Below are positions 1 to 5,713 of a stretch of DNA of 6,907 nt, piece by piece; positions within the stretch are counted from its first letter, which is position 1, and the number at the start of each line of letters is the position of its first letter. Source of the DNA: Planctomycetota bacterium (GTDB lineage: Bacteria > Planctomycetota > GCA-002687715); contig JABSRK010000206.1 in the NCBI GenBank assembly GCA_013213915.1, forward strand, positions 1 to 6,907, read 5' to 3'. The notes under the pieces are model-generated. The model did no database searches, was not told the DNA's origin, and worked only from the letters and a program-made list of their open reading frames with translations. The position numbers and the translations under genes are program-made.

Positions 1-1
1 T

Positions 2-862
2 GGGAGTGGTCCGGGGATGGCGCGTATTTTCGGGACCCCCGATTCCAAGCTGATCTGCGTCTATCCGACAGTGGCCGAGAAGCGCACGGGGTGGACGGGT
101 CCTGAGGGCGAGCGCTTCGTCACCGCCATCCTCGACGAGTTGAAACGCACCTACCGGATCGACACCAACCGTGTTTATCTCGCCGGCCACTCCATGGGGG
201 GATACGGCACCTGGTCAGTCGGTGGGAAGCACGCCGACCTGTTCGCGGCGGCAGCGCCCATGGCAGGTGGTGTCTACGAGCGGGGAGTGGTTCCCAACTT
301 CCGCAACCTGCCCCTGCGCGTGTACAACGCGGAGGACGACCAGCGAGTGAAGCCAGATTCCTCCATACGGGCTTTCGAGCGCATCGACCAGGAGCTGCGG
401 CCCCGACACGGCGGCTACCCCGCCGTCTTCCACCTCTATCCCCCGAAGGACCGCATCGGCCACGGCTTCCCCAGGAAGCGGGGGCACGACATTCGCTCCA
501 TATTCGCCTGGATGCTGGAGCACCGCCGAGACCCGCGGCCGGAGCACGTCGTGTGGGAGCCGAGCCTCTCCTGGAAGCGGCACTTCTACTGGCTCTTCTC
601 CGCGCGCGGGTCGGGGGTCATCGACGTGCGTCGCGACGGGAACACCTTTACGGTTTCCGGGGGGCGGGGCGATCTGTGGATCCAGCTCGACAAGAAGCTC
701 TGCGACTTGAACAAGCCGGTCGTCGTGAAGGAGCGGACGCGGGATGGGGAGCGGGAGGTCTTTCGTGGACTCCCGAAACTCAGCTTGCGTGTTCTCGTTG
801 AGTCCGTGGGGGTGCGCAACGACCCGGAGATGGCGTACGTGGCCCGGGTCCGGGTTCGCTGA
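2..862 (+). CDS. alpha/beta-hydrolase esterase (carboxylesterase/PHB-depolymerase-like), 5' partial
   Basis: Probable serine esterase of the alpha/beta-hydrolase fold; the substrate cannot be told from sequence. Numbered from the ATG at 17, the nucleophile elbow GHSMGG puts Ser59 in place, preceded by the usual RVYLAGH strand. The acid is probably Asp107 or Asp108 (NAEDDQRV) and the histidine His149 (IGHGFP). Residues about 180-281 form an extra beta-rich domain starting near a WKRHFYWL motif, which I associate with planctomycete esterases of this kind. The frame is open to the left edge and reads GSGPG before the ATG. The oxyanion-hole strand (HGG type) normally found before this point is missing, so I read the gene as truncated by the window and the ATG at 17 as internal. 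A GGGAG at 2-6 would give weak support to a start at 17. The stop TGA (860-862) lies 4 bases from the stop of the converging rtcB. The fold is secure; the exact activity is not. Confidence 0.86.
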   Translation, partial: GSGPGMARIFGTPDSKLICVYPTVAEKRTGWTGPEGERFVTAILDELKRTYRIDTNRVYLAGHSMGGYGTWSVGGKHADLFAAAAPMAGGVYERGVVPNFRNLPLRVYNAEDDQRVKPDSSIRAFERIDQELRPRHGGYPAVFHLYPPKDRIGHGFPRKRGHDIRSIFAWMLEHRRDPRPEHVVWEPSLSWKRHFYWLFSARGSGVIDVRRDGNTFTVSGGRGDLWIQLDKKLCDLNKPVVVKERTRDGEREVFRGLPKLSLRVLVESVGVRNDPEMAYVARVRVR

Positions 863-866
863 GGCC

Positions 867-2084
867 CTATCCCTTCACGCACACGATCTGCTTGAGCGTC
901 GCCACGATGTCCACGAGGTCGGCCTGCGCGCGCATGACCGCGTCGATGTCCTTGTACGCCATCGGTGTCTCGTCGATGACGTCCTTGTCCTTGCGGCACT
1001 CGACCCCAGCGGTGGCCCTCACGTGATCGTCGATGGTGAATCTACGCTTCGCCTCCGTGCGCGACATGGCGCGCCCGGCGCCGTGGCTGCACGAATGGAA
1101 GCTGTTCGCGTTGCCCTTGCCCTTGACGATGAACGAGCGGGCACCCATCGAACCCGGGATGATGCCGTATTCGTCTTTGGCTGCGGAGACGGCGCCCTTG
1201 CGCGTGACGAAGACCTCCTTGCCGAAGTGCGTTTCCTTCTGGACGTAGTTGTGGTGACAGTTCACGGCCACGAGGTCCGCCTTGAATCGCGGCAGGCTGG
1301 TGTCGTGCTGGAGGACCTGGAGGACGGCCTCCATCATCAGCTCACGGTTCTCCCGTGCGAATCGCTGCGCCCATCCAACGGCCTCGAAGTAGTCGTCGAA
1401 GTGCTTGGCACCTTCCGTGAAGTAGGCGAGGTTCTTGTCCGGGAGATCGGCGATGTGCTGGCGCATGTCCTTCTGTGCGAGGGTGATGAAGTGCATGCCG
1501 ATGCGGTTGCCGACGCCTCGTGAGCCCGAGTGGAGCATGACCCAGACTCCGTCTTCGGTGTCTAAGCAGAGTTCGATGAAGTGGTTGCCGGTGCCGAGCG
1601 TTCCGAGGTGCTGGTAGTGGCGTCCGCGGTCCAGCTTCGGGTGCTTGCGGATGATGGGCTCGTAGCCTCTCTTGAGCTTCTTCCAGGCCGCTTCGATCCG
1701 CGCGGGAGCCCGGTCCCACGAGCCGCGGTCGCCCTTGCCGCCGCGGGCGGTGCGGCCGTGCGGCACGGCTTTCTCGATGGCGGTGCGAATGCGCTTCAGG
1801 TCATCTGGCAAGCTTGACGCCGTCAGCGACGTCTTGACGGCCATCATGCCGCAGCCGATGTCGACGCCGACGGCCGCAGGGATGATCGCCTTTCTGGTCG
1901 GGATCACACTTCCGACGGTCGCGCCGATGCCCCAATGGATGTCCGGCATGGCCGCCACCCAGCGGTGGATGAACGGCAGGCTCGCGACGTTTCGGAGCTG
2001 CTGCATTGCGTTGTCGTCGACGTGGACGTCCTTCACCCAAGCGTGAATCGGTACGCCCCGTGTGTCGATGATGGTCTCGCTCAT
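867..2084 (-). CDS. rtcB: RNA-splicing ligase RtcB
   Basis: GTP- and Mn2+-dependent RNA ligase that joins a 2',3'-cyclic phosphate or 3'-phosphate end to a 5'-OH end; in bacteria it is linked to repair of cleaved tRNA and rRNA. The 405-residue protein is nearly the length of E. coli RtcB (408) and resembles it from end to end, as far as I can recall that sequence. Metal ligands are present at the expected places: Cys78 in DIGCGM, His168 in GTGNHF, His185 in LHSGSRG and His278 in NCHHNYV. His334 in SCSHGAGR is the residue that becomes guanylylated. The C-terminus (LKQIVCVKG) matches the family ending. The start ATG at 2084 has a GGAG (2090-2093) five bases upstream. No rtcA or rtcR is adjacent. 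The gene lies downstream of a lipoprotein gene on the same strand but is separated from it by a probable terminator (2118-2145). I found no clear promoter between that hairpin and the start. Confidence 0.97.
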   Translation of the reverse strand: MSETIIDTRGVPIHAWVKDVHVDDNAMQQLRNVASLPFIHRWVAAMPDIHWGIGATVGSVIPTRKAIIPAAVGVDIGCGMMAVKTSLTASSLPDDLKRIRTAIEKAVPHGRTARGGKGDRGSWDRAPARIEAAWKKLKRGYEPIIRKHPKLDRGRHYQHLGTLGTGNHFIELCLDTEDGVWVMLHSGSRGVGNRIGMHFITLAQKDMRQHIADLPDKNLAYFTEGAKHFDDYFEAVGWAQRFARENRELMMEAVLQVLQHDTSLPRFKADLVAVNCHHNYVQKETHFGKEVFVTRKGAVSAAKDEYGIIPGSMGARSFIVKGKGNANSFHSCSHGAGRAMSRTEAKRRFTIDDHVRATAGVECRKDKDVIDETPMAYKDIDAVMRAQADLVDIVATLKQIVCVKG

Positions 2085-2117
2085 CCCTGCTCCACGCCCG
2101 GTAGCGCGAAAAGCGAA

Positions 2118-2145
2118 GGGGCCCCGGACGCGAGCCCGGAGCCCC
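2118..2145 (-). terminator. probable intrinsic terminator after the lipoprotein gene
   Basis: On the minus strand a 12-bp stem (GGGGCTCCGGGC with GTCCGGGGCCCC, including two G-U pairs) closes a TCGC tetraloop. It is followed by TTCGCTTTT, an interrupted T-rich run. It lies 45 bases after the lipoprotein stop codon and 34 bases before the rtcB start. The stem is very stable, but the T tract is imperfect, so termination may be partial. On the + strand the loop reads GCGA, a GNRA tetraloop, with no T tract, so it is unlikely to act as a terminator in that direction. Confidence 0.5.
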
Positions 2146-2189
2146 CGAGGGCAGGTCGTGACGATCCCACCCGCTGAAGAAGTTTCGGG

Positions 2190-3116
2190 TCAGCCCTTCT
2201 TTCCGCCGCCGATCTTGAGGCCGCCCTTCTTCTCCTTCTTCTCTTCGTCCTTCTTGGCGTCGCCATCCGCCTTCTCACCGTCGACCTTCTTGTCCTTGAA
2301 CACGATCTTGCAGCCCTCGGGGATCTCGAAGGTCGCCGAGATGCCGTCCTTGAATCCGAAGAGCGTGGACAGGTTATCGATGTTGATGTCGCCTGCCTTG
2401 AAGACGAACTTCAGGCCGTTCTCGCCGGACTTCTTGCAACCCTTGGTCGTGACGACCTTGCCCGGGAGGTTGAGGACGAGCTCGAGCGCCATGTCGTCCA
2501 TGGCCAGCATCTGCTTGACCATCATGAACTGCTGCTCGAGCTGGTCGAGTTCCTCATCGGGGAGATCTTCCAGCTCCTCGAGATCGATCGGCAGGTCACC
2601 GCCGAGCACCTCGGCGAGCGAGGGGACGAGCACGACTTCGCCGACGCCCTGCGTGGCGGTCTTATAGAAGGTCGGGTTCAACCCATCCAACGGGATGGGC
2701 AGGTCCAGCTCCTCGAGACCCTCCTTCTGTTGCTCCGCTGCCTTGTCGAGCCACTCGTTGACGTTCTTGACCGTGGCCTCGACCTGCACGCCATTCCAGC
2801 CCTCTTCCTCGGTCTTCTTGGCCTTGGTGACCTCAAGGCCGGATTCCTTCAGCTTCTGCGCGATCTTCTTCTCGTCGAACATGGACTCGATTTCCGAGAG
2901 GGCCTTATCGAGTTGTTCGACCTCGACGCCGCCTGTGTCACCTATGGACTCCATGAGGCCCCTGATGGTCTCTATGGATTCGGTCTTGACGCCGACGTTC
3001 ATTTTCACGGTGCCGGAGGCGTCGTTCTTGACGTCGATGGTCATGTTCATCTTGAGGCAGCTCGTGAGGCCCATGGCCAGCAGGCTGCACAGCAGCAAAG
3101 CGGTGAAACGTTTCAT
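2190..3116 (-). CDS. putative lipoprotein with charged C-terminal tail, function unknown
   Basis: Predicted membrane-anchored lipoprotein of 308 residues. The N-terminus is MKR, a hydrophobic stretch and a lipobox LTSC, with Cys20 as the lipidated residue. After it comes a polar segment (LKMNMTIDVKNDASGTV) and, at about 215-272, a beta-rich segment with LPGKVVTT, KAGDIN and EIPEGCKIVF. This layout reminds me of the LppM/DUF3153 group of lipoproteins, but I would not assign the family without a profile search. Residues about 125-205 are acidic and probably helical, rich in Glu, Asp and Leu. Cys227 and Cys269 could form a disulfide outside the membrane. From about 274 the tail is low-complexity Lys/Glu/Asp and ends in a Gly/Lys run. 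The start is supported by AGGAA (3121-3125) four bases before the ATG. No enzyme motif is visible. Confidence 0.82.
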   Translation of the reverse strand: MKRFTALLLCSLLAMGLTSCLKMNMTIDVKNDASGTVKMNVGVKTESIETIRGLMESIGDTGGVEVEQLDKALSEIESMFDEKKIAQKLKESGLEVTKAKKTEEEGWNGVQVEATVKNVNEWLDKAAEQQKEGLEELDLPIPLDGLNPTFYKTATQGVGEVVLVPSLAEVLGGDLPIDLEELEDLPDEELDQLEQQFMMVKQMLAMDDMALELVLNLPGKVVTTKGCKKSGENGLKFVFKAGDINIDNLSTLFGFKDGISATFEIPEGCKIVFKDKKVDGEKADGDAKKDEEKKEKKGGLKIGGGKKG

Positions 3117-3224
3117 GCTCTTCCTTTCGGGTGTTCGGTGACAGGAGTGCTCGGCTCGGATGCCGGCGCCCTGCTCTCAACAGCGGCGAGAGCAACGAGG
3201 TGGTGACAGCCCGTTGTCCTCCGT

Positions 3225-3254
3225 GCCGAGAGATCGGCCTACAAGCATAGCTTG
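3225..3254 (-). terminator. two small hairpins after lysA, possible weak terminator
   Basis: Just past the lysA stop codon the minus strand can form CAAGC-TAT-GCTTG (3254-3242, 5-bp stem) and then GCCGA-TCTC-TCGGC (3238-3225, 5-bp stem). Neither is followed by a T run, and stems this short occur often by chance. They are the only structured elements I see in the 139-base gap between lysA and the lipoprotein gene (3117-3255), apart from the lipoprotein ribosome binding site. Confidence 0.2.
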
Positions 3255-3255
3255 A

Positions 3256-4422
3256 TTAACGGGTTAGGTCCTCTGTCGACTCTCTTTCACGAATAATCCG
3301 GGGCCCGTCCGGGCTCAGCATGACCTCGGCGGGTCGGGGTCGGAGGTTGTAGCAGGACGCCATCGACCAGCCGTACGCGCCGGCATCCCGGATCGCCAGG
3401 ACGTCACCCTCCTCCGGCGTGGGAAGCGCCCGGTCTCTGCAGAACAGGTCACCCGACTCACACACGTTTCCGACGACGGATACGGGTTCGACTGGTGCGT
3501 CGGGGCGGGAGACGTTCTCGATGGTGTGCCAGCTTCCGTAGAGGGCCGGTCGCAGCAGGTGGTTGAACCCCGAATCGGTGCCGACGAAGGTGTGCCGCTT
3601 GCCTCGCTTGATCGACGTGACGGTGACGTACAGCGTGCCGCACGGGGCGACGACCCAGCGTCCGGGCTCGAATCGAAAGGTGACGTCTGGTTCTTTCGCC
3701 CTGAAACGTTCGAGGAGGGGGTTGGCTTGCACGCCGAACGCGGCGACGTCGAAGTCATCTTCGTCCGGTTGGTAACCGATGCCGAAGCCACCGCCGAAAT
3801 CGACGAATCGCAGTTCAGGAAACCGATCAGCGACCGTGAGCATCGCCTCCATCGCTCCGATGAACGTGTTGACATCGAGGATGCCTGAGCCGATGTGTTG
3901 CTGCAGCCCACAGATCGTGAGGCCATGGTGCTTCGCGATGGAGTGGGCGCCCTCCATGTCCTCGTGATCTATACCGAACTTCGCGTCCGGTCCTCCGGTG
4001 ATGACGTGGTCGTGGTGACCGTCGCCGACGTCCGGATTGAGCCGCACGCCGACATCCGTTCCGGGGAACAGGCGGCCGTACCGTTCGAGCTGCGACAGGG
4101 AATCCACCGTCACACCCACGCCGAGATCGAGGACAGCTCTCATCTCGTTGTCGGTGACGTTGTTCCCGTTGTACGAGATCCGGTCCGCCGCGAAGCCGAC
4201 CTTTCGAGCCAGCATCACCTCGCCGATGCTCACAGCGTCGATGCCCAGCCCCTCGCCGCGGATCACTTCGAGCAGCGCCGCGTTGGAGTTTGCTTTCATG
4301 GCGTACAGCAACGCGTGCGAGGGCAGCGCGTTGATGAGCCGGCGACAGCGATCACGGAGCAGCGCCTCGTCGTAGACGTAGAGGGGCGATCCGAAGCGGG
4401 CGATCATATCGGCGGGCGACAT
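3256..4422 (-). CDS. lysA: diaminopimelate decarboxylase
   Basis: PLP enzyme that decarboxylates meso-diaminopimelate to lysine, the last step of bacterial lysine synthesis; cytosolic, usually a dimer. It is a fold-III (alanine-racemase type) barrel followed by a beta domain. Counting from the ATG at 4422 (388 residues), Lys43 in YAMKANSN binds PLP and His176 in QQHIGSG stacks on it. The glycine loop GGGFGIGY is at about 210-217 and EPGR at 252-255. Cys321 in CESGDLF and Tyr350 in DAGAYG are the residues contributed across the dimer interface. The frame stays open upstream to a GTG at 4473, which would add 17 residues (MRLLARHPGD...). I prefer 4422 because the protein then starts just before the conserved RFGSPLYVYD and because a promoter-like TACCAT lies 7 bases upstream. 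A TAGGG before the GTG keeps the longer form possible. The gene is divergent from the small membrane protein at 4508. Confidence 0.95.
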   Translation of the reverse strand: MSPADMIARFGSPLYVYDEALLRDRCRRLINALPSHALLYAMKANSNAALLEVIRGEGLGIDAVSIGEVMLARKVGFAADRISYNGNNVTDNEMRAVLDLGVGVTVDSLSQLERYGRLFPGTDVGVRLNPDVGDGHHDHVITGGPDAKFGIDHEDMEGAHSIAKHHGLTICGLQQHIGSGILDVNTFIGAMEAMLTVADRFPELRFVDFGGGFGIGYQPDEDDFDVAAFGVQANPLLERFRAKEPDVTFRFEPGRWVVAPCGTLYVTVTSIKRGKRHTFVGTDSGFNHLLRPALYGSWHTIENVSRPDAPVEPVSVVGNVCESGDLFCRDRALPTPEEGDVLAIRDAGAYGWSMASCYNLRPRPAEVMLSPDGPRIIRERESTEDLTR

Positions 4423-4429
4423 GGGATGG

Positions 4430-4459
4430 ATGGTACCGGGGTGGTCACCTGGGTGTCTC
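4430..4459 (-). promoter_or_regulatory. candidate lysA promoter, possibly leaderless
   Basis: On the minus strand GAGACA (4459-4454, four of six matches to TTGACA) is followed after 18 bases by TACCAT (4435-4430, TANNNT). Seven bases then separate that box from the ATG at 4422. Transcription starting at the usual distance from a -10 box would begin at or next to that ATG. There is no Shine-Dalgarno sequence in the intervening bases. If this is right, the GTG at 4473 lies upstream of the transcript and cannot be the start. Confidence 0.4.
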
Positions 4460-4495
4460 GCCAGTAGGCGCACCTGAACCCTACCTGGAGCGTGC

Positions 4496-4501
4496 TACTC
4501 T
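4496..4501 (+). promoter_or_regulatory. candidate -10 box (TACTCT) for the small membrane protein
   Basis: TACTCT fits TANNNT and ends exactly 6 bases before the ATG at 4508. The 17-base stretch gctactctcacggaatg matches the corresponding stretch before the gene at 4869 at 12 positions. No clear -35 hexamer was seen at the right distance. It sits in the 85-base divergent gap shared with lysA. Confidence 0.38.
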
Positions 4502-4507
4502 CACGGA

Positions 4508-4786
4508 ATGAACAAGATGCAGCGGGGCGTCGTTTTCGTGGCGGTCTTCTTCTTCGTGGTGGCCGCCATATACCCGCCCTTCGTTGTCAAGAATCAGGCG
4601 GGCGAGAGCATGCGCAACTGGTATCCCCTGTTCTCGGGGCCGCCAGCGCGATACGACGCGGGCAATATCGACTGGGGGATACTCGTCTTCGAGTGGTGCG
4701 TGATCTTCGTCGCGGCGTGTTCCCTGATCTGGGCCTCGGGCCGTAGCGCACAGTCGACGGAGGAGGAGACACCCACGGTTCCGTAG
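4508..4786 (+). CDS. small two-helix membrane protein, function unknown
   Basis: A 92-residue protein with hydrophobic segments at about 7-21 (GVVFVAVFFFVVAAI) and 56-76 (DWGILVFEWCVIFVAACSLIW). The positive N-terminus (MNKMQR) suggests N-in topology, which places the 22-55 loop outside and the acidic, Thr/Pro-rich tail (80-92) inside. The YPPF after helix 1 and the aromatic WYPLFSGPP in the loop resemble small two-helix proteins found next to many bacterial genes, but I cannot name a family. The ATG at 4508 has no Shine-Dalgarno at a usable distance (GGA ends one base before it). It does have a TANNNT box 6 bases upstream. A second ATG at 4517 would have that GGA 9 bases upstream and is the alternative start. 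The gene is divergent from lysA and is followed by the secreted esterase on the same strand after 82 bases. The paired hydrophobic segments make real coding likely; the function is unknown. Confidence 0.68.
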   Translation: MNKMQRGVVFVAVFFFVVAAIYPPFVVKNQAGESMRNWYPLFSGPPARYDAGNIDWGILVFEWCVIFVAACSLIWASGRSAQSTEEETPTVP

Positions 4787-4815
4787 GGTTCCGCGGCGCG
4801 ACCACCGAACCGCTG

Positions 4816-4827
4816 CGATGCGCATCG
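4816..4827. promoter_or_regulatory. 12-bp perfect palindrome upstream of the secreted esterase
   Basis: CGATGCGCATCG is its own reverse complement and is centred about 47 bases before the ATG at 4869, upstream of where a -35 would fall if that gene is leaderless. That is a plausible place for a regulator site. One or two perfect 12-bp palindromes are expected by chance in a window this long, so the support is weak. Confidence 0.15.
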
Positions 4828-4856
4828 GTGCTGGCGGTGATCGTCGTGCGAATCGC

Positions 4857-4862
4857 TACAAT
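4857..4862 (+). promoter_or_regulatory. candidate -10 box (TACAAT) for the secreted esterase
   Basis: TACAAT matches the sigma-70 type TATAAT at five of six positions and ends exactly 6 bases before the ATG at 4869, so the predicted transcription start falls on or beside the A of the start codon. No convincing -35 hexamer is seen at 16-18 bases. No Shine-Dalgarno lies between the box and the ATG (only gccggg). Confidence 0.45.
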
Positions 4863-4868
4863 GCCGGG

Positions 4869-5705
4869 ATGAGAACCACCGCGACCGCGCTTGCGTTGAT
4901 CCTCGTTCTCGTACCGTCGCTTGCTGGGCAGGATCTCGATTTTGAGCGGCACAGGAACCTGCAGTACGTCGAGGGCAAGGATGCCCACAAGACACGCCAC
5001 CTGCTCGACCTCTACGTTCCCAAGGGTGTGAAGAAGCCACCGCTCGTCATGTTTATCCACGGCGGCGCGTGGACGATGGGCTCCAAGATCTGGTATTCGA
5101 ACATCGGTCGTTGGCTCGCCAAGAATGGCTATGCCTGCGCCCAGAACAACTATCGGTTGTCACCGAAGGTCCAGCACCCTGTCCACGTCGATGACTGTGC
5201 GCGTGCGCTGGCCTGGCTGGTGAAGAACGCACAGAAGTACGGGTACGACGGGACCAGGATCTTCCTGTCCGGCCACTCCGCCGGCGGCCACCTGTCGTCG
5301 TTGTTGGCCCTCTCACCGACGTACCTGAAGAAGCACGGCGTCGATCGCAAGCATGTGCGTGGAGTCTTCCCGATTTCGGGCGTCTACGATTGCCGTTCGG
5401 GCTATGGCACGTTCCGCCAGGTGTTCGGAAGGGAGCGCAAAGTGCGTGTGGAGGCGTCACCGGTCACCAACATCCACGACCAGAGCCCGCCCTTCCTCGT
5501 CATCTGGGGCGACAGGGACATGGCCGGACTCCCGCGCGACGCCAAGCGGTTCGCCGCCGCACTCAAGAAGGCGAAGCGGCCGGTGGCATCCCACGAGATC
5601 AAGAACCGGACGCATCTCTCGATCTTCTCCCAGATCGGCGGCAAGGGGGACAAGGCGTCCGAGCTCATCCTCGCCTTTCTGAAACAGGTGATCGGCACCG
5701 AGTGA
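4869..5705 (+). CDS. secreted alpha/beta-hydrolase esterase (HGGAW/GHSAGG type)
   Basis: Probable exported carboxylester hydrolase of the BD-FAE/hormone-sensitive-lipase-like branch, which includes acetyl-xylan and feruloyl esterases. The 278-residue protein begins with a signal peptide (MRTTATALALILVLVPSLA, likely cut after Ala19), so it should act outside the cytoplasm. The oxyanion-hole motif HGGAW is at 64-68. The nucleophile Ser137 lies in GHSAGG, the acid is probably Asp217 in WGDRD, and the histidine is His249 in NRTHLSIF, so the triad is complete. The frame stays open to an ATG at 4818, but that adds 17 basic residues ahead of the signal peptide. The ATG at 4869 fits both the signal peptide and the TACAAT box 6 bases upstream. 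The stop codon is 4 bases from that of the converging gcdH-type gene. The fold and export are well supported; the substrate is inferred from the family. Confidence 0.9.
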   Translation: MRTTATALALILVLVPSLAGQDLDFERHRNLQYVEGKDAHKTRHLLDLYVPKGVKKPPLVMFIHGGAWTMGSKIWYSNIGRWLAKNGYACAQNNYRLSPKVQHPVHVDDCARALAWLVKNAQKYGYDGTRIFLSGHSAGGHLSSLLALSPTYLKKHGVDRKHVRGVFPISGVYDCRSGYGTFRQVFGRERKVRVEASPVTNIHDQSPPFLVIWGDRDMAGLPRDAKRFAAALKKAKRPVASHEIKNRTHLSIFSQIGGKGDKASELILAFLKQVIGTE

Positions 5706-5713
5706 TCGATCAC
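5702..5713. other. palindrome holding both stop codons of convergent genes
   Basis: GTGATCGATCAC is a perfect 12-bp palindrome. The TGA at 5703-5705 ends the esterase on the + strand and its mirror TGA at 5712-5710 ends the acyl-CoA dehydrogenase on the - strand. The 4 bases between them leave no room for a separate terminator, so each transcript must run into the other gene. A palindrome without a loop or T run is not a terminator by itself. Confidence 0.6.

Noticed and set aside
744..1523. Long + strand open frame (259 codons) opposite rtcB
   Set aside because: It lies antisense to a gene with intact RtcB motifs, has Val/Leu/Arg/Asp-biased composition typical of a GC-rich mirror frame, and shows no motif or start signal.
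2062..2667. Serine-rich + strand open frame of 201 codons
   Set aside because: Its Ser/Pro/Phe runs are the complement of the Lys/Glu/Asp-rich lipoprotein tail and acidic helix; composition artefact.
3117..3255. Possible small RNA or regulator site between lysA and the lipoprotein gene
   Set aside because: Apart from two 5-bp hairpins and the lipoprotein ribosome site, I see no promoter, no T run and no conserved motif.
3895..4467. + strand open frame of 190 codons opposite lysA
   Set aside because: Antisense shadow of a highly conserved gene; no recognisable domain.
4818..4868. Upstream extension of the secreted esterase to ATG 4818
   Set aside because: It would place a basic, non-conserved segment before a textbook signal peptide and translate through the TACAAT box.
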